64,000 nt of DNA from Alphaproteobacteria bacterium SS10. GTDB taxonomy: Bacteria; Pseudomonadota; Alphaproteobacteria; TMED2. How positions within the stretch are numbered: position 1 is the stretch's first letter; each line of letters opens with the position of its first letter. The notes beneath the pieces were generated by a model, which was given only the letters and a program-made list of their open reading frames with translations, did not search any database and was not told the DNA's origin. The translations under genes were made by a program, and so were the position numbers. The stretch spans positions 86,912-150,911 of the forward strand of contig JAHCML010000009.1 in NCBI GenBank assembly GCA_019192455.1, read 5' to 3'. Below are positions 1-9,189 of this stretch, piece after piece.

Positions 1-1976
1 GCCCCCGGATGATGGTCGATCTTGCCGCCATGGATGACACCGGGCTGATGCAGGAGGGGAGCCTGATCTACTTCCTCTACCGCCTGGATCTGAATGATGG
101 GGTTAGCGTTGATGAGGCGCGCCGGGCCATCGCCGACAATGTACCCGCCGCCGGTTGGCGGGTTCGCGACTTCCGCAATGCCTCACCCGCACTCCGCAAC
201 TTCATTGAGCGGCTGACCATGTTCCTGACCCTGACCGGGCTGACGGCCTTGCTGGTCGGTGGTGTAGGGGTTGGCAATGCAGTGAAGGGTTACCTCGATG
301 GGAAGTCCCGTACCATCGCCATGCTGAAATGCGTCGGTGCGCCGGGCTCCCTGATTTTCCGCGCCTATCTGTTACAGGTGATGGCGCTGGCCAGTATTGG
401 TATTGGCCTTGGCCTGGTGGTGGGGGCCATTGCGCCCATCCTTGTGGGCCAGGCGCTTGAGGGCATTTTGCCGATCCGTATCTCGATCGGGTTTGATGGT
501 ATTGGCCTGATCTTGGCCGGCCTGTTCGGCTATCTCGTTGCCCTGACCTTCACCGTTTGGCCGCTTGGCTATGCCCGGGATGTGCCGGCGGTGGCGATTT
601 TCCGCGAGATGTTTGCCGATAACCGGAAAGAGCCGCACCGCCGTTATGTCCTGATGACCGGCGCCTTGGCCCTGACCCTCGGGGCCATCGCGGTGCTGAC
701 GGCGGAGCATCAGGTCTTTGCCTTCGCATTCGTTTCGGGGGCGGTACTAATATTGATTGCCTTCAATGCGGCCGGTGGTTTGATCACCAACGGGGCAAAG
801 GCGCTGGGCCGCCCGCGCTCACCAACGCTTCGTCTGGCGCTTACCAATCTGCATCGCCCCGGCAGCCCGGCACCCACCGTGGTGTTGTCTCTGGGCCTCG
901 GCCTGACGGTCTTGGTTACAATCGCCCTGATTGAGGGGAACTTCGCCCGCGCGGTGAATGATGAGATCCCGAAGGATGCGCCGACCTTCTTCTTTGTCGA
1001 TATCCAGCCGGATCAGCTTGAGCCGTTCCGCAACCAGGTGGAATCTGAGCCTGGGGTGACCGATTTCCGGGCCACGCCGATGATGCGCGGCCGTATAGTG
1101 GAGGTGAATGGCACCCCGGCGCGTGAAGCGGTGGTGAATGAGGATGAGGCCTGGGTCCTAAATGGTGATCGCGGCGTCACCTACTCTGCTGAGCCAGCCA
1201 ATCAGGGTGAGACCTGGGCCGGTGAATGGTGGGACCCGTCTTATGTTTCAGGCCGCGATGGTCCGCCGCTCGTCTCGGTTGAGGAGAGCATCGCCGAGGC
1301 ATTCGGCATCGGCCCGGGGGATGAGATTACGGTCAATATCCTCGGCCGCGATCTCACCGCGACCATCGCCCATGTGCGGGAGGTGAATTGGGGCACGGTG
1401 CAGATCAACTTCACCCTGATCTATGCGCCTGGCCTGCTCGACAACGCACCGCAGACCTTCCTCGCCACCCTCAAGGCACCACCGGAGAGTGAGGCCGCAA
1501 TCCAGCGCGGCGTGCCGGCCAATTTCCCCAATATCTCTATGGTTCGGGTCCGCGATGCCATCGATACGGTGAACACCGTGTTGGGTAATATCGCGACCGC
1601 CGTCCGGGTTACCGCCGCGGTGACCCTGGTTGCCGGAACGCTGGTCCTGGCTGGTGCTATCGCCGCCGGTCACCGCCGCCGGATCTATGATGCCGTCGTT
1701 CTGAAGGTTTTGGGCGCCACCAGATGGACGGTCCTGCGGGCCTTCCTCACCGAATATGGCGTGTTGGGGATCAGCACGGCGTTAATCGCCGGGGTTGCGG
1801 GCACCATCACTGCCTATCTGGTTCTAACTGGGACCATGGGCATGGCCTGGACCTTCCTGCCCATGGCGGTGATCAACACCATCCTGATCGCCAGCGTCAT
1901 CACCATCGGCCTAGGCTTCCTCGGCACCTGGCACGCGCTAGGCCAGAAGCCAGCACCATTATTGCGGAATGACTAG
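1..1976 (+). CDS. ABC transporter permease, FtsX-like (YbbP type), 5' end missing
   Basis: The frame is open to the left edge, so the N-terminus lies outside the window; about 658 codons are visible. Hydrophobic segments appear near visible residues 70-95, 110-150 and 165-190, again around 220-260, and in a C-terminal group from about 530 to 650. Between them, roughly residues 310-510, lies a soluble stretch expected to be periplasmic. This double-FtsX layout with a C-terminal block ending in a short basic tail is typical of the YbbP family, which pairs with a LolD/YbbA-type ATPase and usually runs to about 800-850 residues. The ATPase would be upstream, outside the window. Substrate cannot be told from sequence. 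The inner membrane is the expected location. A terminator-like hairpin follows about 90 bp downstream. Confidence 0.85.
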   Translation, partial: PRMMVDLAAMDDTGLMQEGSLIYFLYRLDLNDGVSVDEARRAIADNVPAAGWRVRDFRNASPALRNFIERLTMFLTLTGLTALLVGGVGVGNAVKGYLDGKSRTIAMLKCVGAPGSLIFRAYLLQVMALASIGIGLGLVVGAIAPILVGQALEGILPIRISIGFDGIGLILAGLFGYLVALTFTVWPLGYARDVPAVAIFREMFADNRKEPHRRYVLMTGALALTLGAIAVLTAEHQVFAFAFVSGAVLILIAFNAAGGLITNGAKALGRPRSPTLRLALTNLHRPGSPAPTVVLSLGLGLTVLVTIALIEGNFARAVNDEIPKDAPTFFFVDIQPDQLEPFRNQVESEPGVTDFRATPMMRGRIVEVNGTPAREAVVNEDEAWVLNGDRGVTYSAEPANQGETWAGEWWDPSYVSGRDGPPLVSVEESIAEAFGIGPGDEITVNILGRDLTATIAHVREVNWGTVQINFTLIYAPGLLDNAPQTFLATLKAPPESEAAIQRGVPANFPNISMVRVRDAIDTVNTVLGNIATAVRVTAAVTLVAGTLVLAGAIAAGHRRRIYDAVVLKVLGATRWTVLRAFLTEYGVLGISTALIAGVAGTITAYLVLTGTMGMAWTFLPMAVINTILIASVITIGLGFLGTWHALGQKPAPLLRND

Positions 1977-2032
1977 TGGTTGGGCGCTTGCCAGCTCGAT
2001 TGCCGCTATTTTAGCAAAAGCTCATGATTTCC

Positions 2033-2059
2033 CAGTGGTTTGGGCTTTGGTCACCACTG
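2033..2059. repeat. Inverted repeat, 7-bp arms
   Basis: CAGTGGT at 2033-2039 is matched by ACCACTG at 2053-2059 around a 13-nt loop. It sits immediately before the terminator-like hairpin after the permease gene. It could add a second stem to the transcript end or be an operator for the next gene; nothing in the sequence decides. Confidence 0.4.
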
Positions 2060-2062
2060 TCG

Positions 2063-2091
2063 AAATCGGTGCAGATCGCACCGATTTTGGT
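2063..2091 (+). terminator. Rho-independent terminator after the ABC permease
   Basis: A perfect 10-bp stem, AAATCGGTGC at 2063-2072 and GCACCGATTT at 2078-2087 with a 5-nt loop, runs into TTTTGGTT. The stem is GC-rich at its core with A/T at the base, as expected for an intrinsic terminator on the plus strand. It separates the permease from the BAX-inhibitor gene. Confidence 0.7.
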
Positions 2092-2237
2092 TGAAACGGC
2101 TTGTCTGTTTCACCATCTTGCTCGGTATCGATGGGTGCGTGTTAGAGACATGTCTTAATCAGAGGCATGAAGGACGACACCATCGCGCCTGCCCGCGCTC
2201 GCGGTCGGGAAGCATAAGTTTCAATGGAGGTATCTCG

Positions 2238-2960
2238 ATGTCGACCGAATGGTCCAACGGGAGTCAATCCGTAGAGTACGGCCAAGCGGCCACCGGCGTC
2301 AGCTTTGACGAAGGCCTGCGTCAGCACATGCTGCGCCTCTACAATCTAGTGGGCGGCGGTATCGCCGTTGCTGGTTTTGCAGCCCTCGCCACCGCCTATA
2401 CGCCTTTGGGTGGTTTGCTTTACAGCACCGGTCTGAACTGGGTCGTGGCCTTTGCGCCGCTGGCCATGCTGTTCTGGGCCATGTTCCGCAGCCACACCTG
2501 GTCACTGGGTAAACTGCACACCTTCTACTGGTCCTTCACGGTCGTGATGGGTGTGTCCATGGCCTATGTTTTCGCGGTTTATACCGGCGAGAGCTTAGCG
2601 CGGGTGTTCTTTATTACGGCGGCGACCTTTGCCGGTGCCTCGCTCTATGGTTACACAACCAAGAAGAGCCTGGCCGGTTTCGGTAGCTTCCTGATCATGG
2701 GCGTTATCGGCCTGATCATCGCCAGCATCGTGAACATCTTCCTGCAATCCTCTGCCCTGCAGTTTGCGATCAGCATCATCGGTGTCATCGCCTTCACTGG
2801 CCTGACTGCCTATGACACGCAGAACCAGAAGCAGGTTTATCTGCAGACCGGTGGCGGTGAGCTTGCACAGCGCGCGGGTGTGATGGGGGCGATCAGCCTG
2901 TTCATCAACTTCGTGAACCTGTTCCAGTTCCTGCTGATGTTGCTCGGCAATCGCGAGTGA
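2238..2960 (+). CDS. BAX inhibitor-1 / YccA family membrane protein
   Basis: A 240-residue integral membrane protein of the UPF0005/BI-1 family (YccA, YbhL). After a short polar N-terminus come about seven hydrophobic segments, starting near residue 35, ending with the family's typical C-terminal helix rich in Phe and Leu. In E. coli YccA interacts with FtsH; the archetypal role is a pH-dependent calcium leak, but no function can be proved for this copy. The open frame extends upstream to 2040, but the start at 2238 has GGAGG at 2226-2230, 7 nt before the ATG, and begins the conserved part, so it is preferred. The gene is flanked by terminators on both sides and so looks monocistronic. Confidence 0.9.
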   Translation: MSTEWSNGSQSVEYGQAATGVSFDEGLRQHMLRLYNLVGGGIAVAGFAALATAYTPLGGLLYSTGLNWVVAFAPLAMLFWAMFRSHTWSLGKLHTFYWSFTVVMGVSMAYVFAVYTGESLARVFFITAATFAGASLYGYTTKKSLAGFGSFLIMGVIGLIIASIVNIFLQSSALQFAISIIGVIAFTGLTAYDTQNQKQVYLQTGGGELAQRAGVMGAISLFINFVNLFQFLLMLLGNRE

Positions 2961-2987
2961 TTTGAAGCATCGACCAAATAGGATTAA

Positions 2988-3013
2988 GGCCCGGCATCGT
3001 CCGGGCCTTTTTC
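2988..3013 (+). terminator. Rho-independent terminator after BI-1 gene
   Basis: Perfect 7-bp stem GGCCCGG (2988-2994) / CCGGGCC (3001-3007) with a 6-nt loop followed by TTTTTC. The opposite strand, which carries the end of the histidine kinase gene, has a poorer U-tract, so it serves mainly the plus-strand gene. Confidence 0.85.
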
Positions 3014-3063
3014 TTTGCCTGATTGATGTCGCCCATAGGGGCGCTTCTTAGGGAAGCGGGGTC

Positions 3064-6000
3064 TTAAGTGCCCACGCGGTCGAGGATTGGGATCGCCCGC
3101 AAGGCGAGGATCACCTGCTCGACCTCTTCCTCAATCTGGGCCGCCATCTCATCTGAGATTAGGCTCTTGTCCGGCTCTTCCGCCGGTTCTTCTGATTGGA
3201 GAAGTTTGGCGGTCTTCTCAAGGCTGGCGGTCATCGCCATAAGGCGCGGCGCGCCGAAGGAGCCCGCCAGGCTCTTCATCGCGTGGGCTTCCTCACCCAC
3301 TGCCTTAATGTCTTCTGTTGTGAGTGCCAGCGCGATTTTGGCGCCGCGATCCCGCGCCTCCACCTCAAAGCTGTCGATCAGGTCATCAACCACATCATCG
3401 CCGATTGTCTCGCGCATGCCGTCGATTACCTGACGATCAATGGTCTCATCTGTCGGATCATCTTGCATGGAATGTCGGCCCCCGGCTGTGTTGGTCGCAC
3501 GGTTGTCTTGGCTAGCATGACCAAGGTCGCCATCGCCACCCATACCATCCTCTGGCTGCATCGTATGGGTGATGAGCTCACTAATCTCCAACGCTTCGGC
3601 ATCGCGCGGCATGCTGGCGGTCAGAAGGGAGACGGTGCTGGCATCCGGCAGTTCTTCTGGGTTGATCAGCCCGATGATTTGGATTTCCGCCGTTTCCGGT
3701 TGGCTTCGCAGGCGTTCAACCAGCGCCATACCGTTCACCGATGGTGTCATCAGGTCGATGATGGCGAGGTCGACGCCCAGATCTCGGGTCTGCTCCAGCG
3801 CGCCGGTGGCGTTACCGGCCGTAATGCTCTGCATCGATTGGCCGTCCAGCATCTCTGACAGCCGTTGCTGGTTGTAGAGGCTGTCATCGACAACCAGGGC
3901 CAGGGCACGTGGGCCCATTGCTTTGGCCGTTGCCTCATCCTCCCCGGATTTAAGCCGGGTGCGTTTGCGGGGGATCGGCTGGCCCTTGATCAGCGCCTCG
4001 ATATCGCTGCGGTGGAATGGGACCGGCAGTATATCGGCAAAGCCACCGGCCAAATGCAGCTCCCGCTCCGCCCGCTGTCGGGGTTGATCGACCAGGATCA
4101 CACGGCCAGCCGCCGGGCTTGCCACCGCGATTTCTTTCGGTAGGGTGGGTAAATCACGACGGAACAGCCGGGCATCGATCAGGGTCGCGCTGTAATGGAA
4201 CTCCACCGGCAGATCCGACAGATCATCGGCCACCTCAACCTCACAGCCAATACCGTCGAGCTGGGCCACCAGGCTTTCCCGGATGATGGAGGGTGGGGCC
4301 AGGATTAAGTAGCGTTTGCCGCTGCCAGCGGGCGGCATTGGTGCCTCGGCCCGGGCCCGGTGCGGCAGGCGCAGCTTAGCGGTAAACCAGAAGGTTGAGC
4401 CGCTGTCAGGGCGGCTGGTAACGCCGATATCACCGCTCAACAGCTCGGTCAGCCGTCGACAGATGGCAAGGCCCAGCCCGGTGCCACCATGCTTACGGTT
4501 TAGGACGGGGCTGCCCTGGTAGAAATCACCGAACAGGGCCTCTTGCTCCTCAGGCGCGATGCCGATGCCGGTATCGCTGACCTCAAATCGCAAGGTGATG
4601 GTGGGGTCCGTGCTGGTGCCGTCGGCGCTCTCGGCATTGCCTAGGCTGGTCACGACCGGCTTCACGCTGATGCGGATGCCGCCCTCATTGGTGAACTTGA
4701 TCGCATTGCCCAACAAGTTCAGCAGGATCTGGCGCAGGCGCCCAACATCGCCGCGCAGATAGCGTGGCACATCAAAAGGGATATCGGCGCTGATCCGGAG
4801 GCCTTGCCCCTGGGCCCGGGCGGAGAAGAGGTCAACCAGCCCCTCAACCTGCTCAATCAGGTCAAAATCCCGGTTCTCCAGGATTAGGCGCCCGGCCTCC
4901 ATCTTTGAGATATCGAGGATATCCTCAATGATCGTCATCAGGCCGTTGGCGGCATCCCTCGCCGTTTCGGCAAAATCCCGCTGCTCTTCGTTCAGCTCTG
5001 AACTGCTTAGCAGGCTTAGCATGCCGAGCACCGCGTTCATCGGCGTGCGGATTTCATGGCTCATAACCGCCAGGAATTCGGATTTGGCCCGGCTGGCCCG
5101 CTCGGCGGCATCGCGCGCCTGGGTTAACTGCCCGGCGGCCCGCTCCCGGCGGAGGGCGGCCACCACCAGATCGACGGCGGTGGATAGGGTCTCAACCTCA
5201 ATATCCAGCCATTCGCGCGGCTGATCTAACTGTAGGAAGCCAACAATGCCCCAGAGGGGGTCTAGCTCATCATCAAAGGGGCGGATTGGAAACAGGCAGA
5301 ATGATTGGACACCGACGTAATCCATCAACTCTTGCAGCTCTTCATCGGCGGTCGAGAGTGCCTCAATCGCCGGGCGCCCACGGCGCAGATCGGCCATCTC
5401 TGCGAGGCCGCTCGCCACCGGGTCGAACTCTTCAAGCTTGTCCTGGAACAGTGGATCGCCATAGCCAGGCGCGGTCCAGGCCCAGCGCTCCGCCGCTAGA
5501 TAATCCTTGGGCAGGAATACCTCGCCCTCATCAGCGGCGTCGCCGTTATTATTCTCGGGCCGCTGCAGCATATGGACGAAGACATGGCTGACCCCGGCGG
5601 CGGTGCCGAGGCGCTCCAACACATTGGTTAGAGTTTCCCGCCAATCCTCATCAGCCAGGAAGTTTTCGGCCGCAACACCGACGGCAGACAAGATCGCTTC
5701 GCGCCGTCTCAAGGTTTCTTGCACCCGCAAGCGTTCGGTGACATCGCGGAGTGAGATCACGCCGGCAATCCCGTCGCGGGTCGGAATACGGCGGGTTCGG
5801 GCCTCAGCAAGGAAGGGCGAGCCATCACCCTTCAGGCAGGTGATCTCGATCACATTGCCAGTGTCGCGGGCAATCGCCTCCATGAGGCGGCTGCGATCAA
5901 TGCTGGCGACTAGTTCGCCGGGGTCGCGCCCGACCAGCTGATCCTGGGCGATGCCGAACAGATTGGCGGCGGCATTGTTGCAATCGCCGATCACCCCATC

Positions 6001-6612
6001 ATGGTGCATCAATAGCCCTTCGAGTGAGGCGTCAGAGAGGACGCGCATGCGGCCCTCACTCTCACGCAGGGCCATGGCGGCCTGCTTCCACTCGGTTATG
6101 TCTTGGCGGATCGCGATACGACCAGCGGCAACCCGGCTGTCTTCAATGCGCAACCAACGATGCTCGGCGGTTAGCAGGTCCAGTGGATCGCCATCGGCAT
6201 TGTCCATGACCCCCTGCAGCATCCCGCGCGCCAGCGCCTGATCGGCAAACAGGTTGGCATCGATGCACGCCTCAATCAGGGCCGCGTAGCCCATCCCCTC
6301 GGCTATGGTGACGGTGTCGTTATGCAGCTCAACAAACGGCGCGTTGTAGGCGACCAGTTTGTCATCTTGATCAAAGATCGCGACGCCGTGCGCCACGCCA
6401 TCTAAAACCGCACCCAGCGCACCAGCCGCCGCCGTCAGGCTGCTATCAGCACTGGTCACAGGGCTATCACTTGCGGGTTTGGCGTCTTGAGAAGGGGTCA
6501 CGTGTTGGCAGGTTTGATCAGGTCGGATTGATTGGGGTCGCGCGAGGCCTGCGCGCCCATCCAGAATTGTTGCGCCTGGGTGGCTTGATTGTGGTTCCCC
6601 AAAACCTGCCAT
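3064..6612 (-). CDS. Hybrid sensor histidine kinase (PAS-PAS-GAF-HisKA-HATPase-REC-REC-Hpt)
   Basis: About 1180 residues, no signal peptide or membrane helix, so a cytoplasmic sensor. Order by residue of the longest frame: PAS 65-175, PAS 185-300, GAF-like 305-490, HisKA with H-box SHEIRTP and phospho-acceptor His521, ATPase with N-box Asn638, G1 DTGIGIA at 682-688 and G2 GGTGLGLA at 711-718, a degenerate receiver-like segment 768-880, a receiver 905-1020 with Asp911, Asp912 and phospho-acceptor Asp955, and Hpt with HAMKSLAGSFG, His1112. This is the BarA-type phosphorelay layout, which needs a separate response regulator; none is adjacent. The usual receiver Lys is not evident (SMPRD where a KP motif is expected). 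The frame opens with GTG-GTG-ATG; the ATG at 6612 is chosen because GGGGA lies 6 nt upstream. Confidence 0.92.
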   Translation of the reverse strand: MAGFGEPQSSHPGATILDGRAGLARPQSIRPDQTCQHVTPSQDAKPASDSPVTSADSSLTAAAGALGAVLDGVAHGVAIFDQDDKLVAYNAPFVELHNDTVTIAEGMGYAALIEACIDANLFADQALARGMLQGVMDNADGDPLDLLTAEHRWLRIEDSRVAAGRIAIRQDITEWKQAAMALRESEGRMRVLSDASLEGLLMHHDGVIGDCNNAAANLFGIAQDQLVGRDPGELVASIDRSRLMEAIARDTGNVIEITCLKGDGSPFLAEARTRRIPTRDGIAGVISLRDVTERLRVQETLRRREAILSAVGVAAENFLADEDWRETLTNVLERLGTAAGVSHVFVHMLQRPENNNGDAADEGEVFLPKDYLAAERWAWTAPGYGDPLFQDKLEEFDPVASGLAEMADLRRGRPAIEALSTADEELQELMDYVGVQSFCLFPIRPFDDELDPLWGIVGFLQLDQPREWLDIEVETLSTAVDLVVAALRRERAAGQLTQARDAAERASRAKSEFLAVMSHEIRTPMNAVLGMLSLLSSSELNEEQRDFAETARDAANGLMTIIEDILDISKMEAGRLILENRDFDLIEQVEGLVDLFSARAQGQGLRISADIPFDVPRYLRGDVGRLRQILLNLLGNAIKFTNEGGIRISVKPVVTSLGNAESADGTSTDPTITLRFEVSDTGIGIAPEEQEALFGDFYQGSPVLNRKHGGTGLGLAICRRLTELLSGDIGVTSRPDSGSTFWFTAKLRLPHRARAEAPMPPAGSGKRYLILAPPSIIRESLVAQLDGIGCEVEVADDLSDLPVEFHYSATLIDARLFRRDLPTLPKEIAVASPAAGRVILVDQPRQRAERELHLAGGFADILPVPFHRSDIEALIKGQPIPRKRTRLKSGEDEATAKAMGPRALALVVDDSLYNQQRLSEMLDGQSMQSITAGNATGALEQTRDLGVDLAIIDLMTPSVNGMALVERLRSQPETAEIQIIGLINPEELPDASTVSLLTASMPRDAEALEISELITHTMQPEDGMGGDGDLGHASQDNRATNTAGGRHSMQDDPTDETIDRQVIDGMRETIGDDVVDDLIDSFEVEARDRGAKIALALTTEDIKAVGEEAHAMKSLAGSFGAPRLMAMTASLEKTAKLLQSEEPAEEPDKSLISDEMAAQIEEEVEQVILALRAIPILDRVGT

Positions 6613-6710
6613 CACCACTCCCCGACAGGGTAACAGGATCGTGGTATCAAGGCACCCTCCTTGTCCTTATGGCGAATTAGGCGATAGCGGCCTCAAAACG
6701 GGTTGAAACC

Positions 6711-7472
6711 ATGATCATTACCTTTACCGATTTTGGCTTAAGCGGCCCTTACCTCGGCCAGGTTCGCGCCGTCTTTGCCGCTGAGGCGCCGCAAGTGCCG
6801 GTGATTGACCTGTTTGCCGATGCCCCGGCCTATGATCCCATGGCGGCCAGCTATCTGCTTGCTGCCTATGCGCCGTCGCTGCCCGATGGGTCGGTGTTCT
6901 TTTGCGTTGTTGACCCAGGTGTTGGTGGTGATCGTGACCCGATCATGGTGGCCGCCGGGGGGCGCCAGTTCGTGGGGCCCGACAATGGGCTTTTTGAGGG
7001 GGTCTTGCGGCAGGCGGAGCATGCGGCAAGTACACAAGGTGCCCGCCCGCCTAAGGCTTGGCGCATCGATTGGCGGCCAGAACGGGGGCTATCCGATAGC
7101 TTCCACGGCCGCGATCTGTTCGCACCGGTGACCGCGCGCCTAGCCAATGGGATGCGGGTTGATGCAACGCCCACCGCACCCGGTGATCTGTATCGTCCGG
7201 ACTGGCCCGATCACCTGGCTCGAGTCATTTATATCGATCATTACGGAAACGCAATGATCGGCCTCTCGCAAGAGGATCTGGCCGAAACTGACCAGTTGGA
7301 TGTGGGTGGCAAGCTGATCCAGCACGCCCGGGTCTTTAGCGATACGGAAACGGGCCATCCCTTCTGGTATGTGAACAGCAATGGGCTGGTTGAGATCGCG
7401 GTTAATCGGGGTCGCGCGGATGAGGCGCTGGGCCTATCCGTTGGGTTCGATGTGACGATAGTGAAAGCCTAG
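6711..7472 (+). CDS. SAM hydroxide adenosyltransferase family protein (DUF62)
   Basis: A 253-residue soluble enzyme of the family that includes S-adenosyl-L-methionine hydrolases and the fluorinase/chlorinase. Diagnostic motifs are TDFG at 6-9, DPGVGG at 68-73, GPDNG at 89-93 and FHGRDLFAP at 131-139. Most bacterial members split SAM to adenosine and methionine with water; halogenases are rare and carry specific insertions not evident here, so the hydrolase is the safer reading. It stands alone: the divergent neighbour is the histidine kinase, and the convergent neighbour lemA ends 9 bp away. The start has a weak ribosome site but the protein begins exactly at the conserved first strand. Confidence 0.9.
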   Translation: MIITFTDFGLSGPYLGQVRAVFAAEAPQVPVIDLFADAPAYDPMAASYLLAAYAPSLPDGSVFFCVVDPGVGGDRDPIMVAAGGRQFVGPDNGLFEGVLRQAEHAASTQGARPPKAWRIDWRPERGLSDSFHGRDLFAPVTARLANGMRVDATPTAPGDLYRPDWPDHLARVIYIDHYGNAMIGLSQEDLAETDQLDVGGKLIQHARVFSDTETGHPFWYVNSNGLVEIAVNRGRADEALGLSVGFDVTIVKA

Positions 7473-7481
7473 GCGGTACCG

Positions 7482-8105
7482 TTATCGGCGGGCGAAGAAC
7501 TCGTGCATTTGCAGGTCTTCGCCAGTCTCATCATCAGCCCGCCAGCGGGTGGATTTCAGCCGGAATGGGCGTGATGATTTAAGCCCGAAAACATTCGCGA
7601 TCTGCTTGTTCGGGAAGCCCTTAAGCCGCTCGTTATAGTCGCGAACATTGTCGTTATAGTCCGCTTCCGCTGCTTTGATGTGGTCGGTCGCCACTTGTAG
7701 CCGTTCCAGTGCTTCCCGATATTCCGGGTTGCCCATGACATCGGGATAGGTACCCGCAAGGTCGATCAGGGCGCGCAGGCGCTTGCTCAACTCATCCTCA
7801 CGCTTGGCCCGTTCTGGTGGGTCAATCACACTGATATCGGTCCGGTTGATTGCCTGACGCACAGCGGCGGCGAAGTTTCGAACCCAGTCGATGGCCATAT
7901 TCTGGCTGCTGGCGTGGTTTTCCAGGGTTTTGATCAGGGCCGGGATCCGATTGCGGCGGTCCAGCAGCCGGTTCTCAATCTCCCGCCAGGACTGATCGAC
8001 GCGTTCTTTCTGGCGCAGAATGCGGCCACGGGTCTGCATGAGGTTCATGCCGGCCACCAGGATCGCGACCGCGACTAGGATGACCCACCACTCCAATTCG
8101 ATCAT
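7482..8105 (-). CDS. lemA: LemA family protein
   Basis: A 207-residue protein with one N-terminal membrane helix (about residues 4-22) followed by a long helical domain. The LemA signature appears near residues 150-185: paired YN motifs (DYNDNVRDYN) followed by a FP motif and an Asn-Val-Phe-Gly turn. LemA proteins are membrane-anchored four-helix bundles of poorly defined role, often near TPM-domain or peptidase genes; no such partner is present here. A longer frame begins with TTG at 8120, but the ATG at 8105 directly precedes the membrane helix and is preferred. It converges with the SAM hydrolase gene. Confidence 0.85.
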   Translation of the reverse strand: MIELEWWVILVAVAILVAGMNLMQTRGRILRQKERVDQSWREIENRLLDRRNRIPALIKTLENHASSQNMAIDWVRNFAAAVRQAINRTDISVIDPPERAKREDELSKRLRALIDLAGTYPDVMGNPEYREALERLQVATDHIKAAEADYNDNVRDYNERLKGFPNKQIANVFGLKSSRPFRLKSTRWRADDETGEDLQMHEFFARR

Positions 8106-8305
8106 CGGCCGCGCCCCCAAAACTGGGCCAATGCGCCGCCTGACATCGATGGTCTATCGCTCATTAGCAAATGCCTCATAACCCCATTCTATGCGGAACG
8201 GCGGAAAACTGCGCCAGTTGTTTCACGTTCCTGGCTTGCCGAGCCTGTTTTGGGCGTTACCTCAATGCCGCAAGAATGAATCACAATGCGGTCGTCTGAT
8301 CCCAA

Positions 8306-9175
8306 ATGAACAAGGTCTCTGAACCTAATCCGCCAATTGATGGGCAAAGCGCCAGTACCATTGATGCGCCAGCGCCGATTGACCTCGCCCCATTGGCCGC
8401 TGGCGATCTGGCTGCTTTGGCGGCTGCGTTCCCGCAGGCGGCGGCAAGGGACGACACCCTGGCCGACTGGCCACCCGGTTCTGATGGGGCTAAGGCACGG
8501 ATTGAGGCCTTAGCACCCCAGGCCTATGAGAAGAGCCGAAACCATGTGGACGGTAAGGTTTCCCGCCTTTCCCCCTATATCCGCCATGGGGTTGTTGAGT
8601 TGGCGGCGATCCGCGATGCCGCGCTGGATAAGGTGGGCAAACCCAAGCAGGCCTTCAAATTCGTGCAAGAGCTGGCCTGGCGGGATTACTGGCTCCGCGT
8701 CTATGCCGAGATTGGCGATGGCGTCTGGGACGATCAGGAAGATTGGAAGACCGGCTTTACCGCCGGTGATTATGCGGATCAGCTGCCCGATGAGATCCCA
8801 GCCGGTCAAACCGGCCTGAAATGCATGGATGATTGGGCGGATGAGCTGCGGGAAACCGGCTATCTGCACAATCATGTGCGGATGTATGTGGCCGCCTATG
8901 TGGTTCATTACCGCCGGGTTAAGTGGCAGGCGGGCGCGCGTTGGTTCCTTATCCATCTGCTGGATGGCGACCCCGCCTCAAACAATCTGTCCTGGCAGTG
9001 GGTGGCCAGCACTTTTGGCCACAAGCCCTACATCTTCAACCGGGATAATCTGGTGAAGTACACGGATGGTAAGCATTGCCAGGGCTGTCCCCATGCGGTG
9101 GCCGGTACCTGCCCGTTTGATGCGTCCTATGACGCCTTGTCTGATCGGTTGTTTCCAAATGGCCAGGGCGGCTAG
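8306..9175 (+). CDS. Photolyase/cryptochrome FAD-binding domain protein (no antenna domain)
   Basis: A 289-residue protein that matches only the C-terminal, FAD-binding half of DNA photolyases. Recognisable parts: the helix containing WRDYW (125-129), then GYLHNHVRM (185-193), and LDGDPASNNLSWQW (219-232), which together form the FAD pocket and a Trp of the electron-transfer chain. The N-terminal alpha/beta antenna domain is absent; residues 1-50 are Ala/Pro-rich linker. Near the C-terminus are three cysteines, C258, C261 and C269, spaced CxxC-7-C. Family knowledge suggests light-driven repair of pyrimidine dimers or a photoreceptor role. The next gene, 14 bp on, looks like the missing antenna half, so the two are probably co-transcribed and may form a two-subunit enzyme. 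Antenna-less short photolyases are known from memory, so activity without the partner is possible. Confidence 0.85.
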   Translation: MNKVSEPNPPIDGQSASTIDAPAPIDLAPLAAGDLAALAAAFPQAAARDDTLADWPPGSDGAKARIEALAPQAYEKSRNHVDGKVSRLSPYIRHGVVELAAIRDAALDKVGKPKQAFKFVQELAWRDYWLRVYAEIGDGVWDDQEDWKTGFTAGDYADQLPDEIPAGQTGLKCMDDWADELRETGYLHNHVRMYVAAYVVHYRRVKWQAGARWFLIHLLDGDPASNNLSWQWVASTFGHKPYIFNRDNLVKYTDGKHCQGCPHAVAGTCPFDASYDALSDRLFPNGQGG

Positions 9176-9189
9176 TAAGGGGTTGGGCG

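Noticed and set aside
6711..7472. Fluorinase/chlorinase identity of the DUF62 protein
   Set aside because: Motifs fit the whole family, but no halogenase-specific insert is visible, so SAM hydrolase is the safer name.
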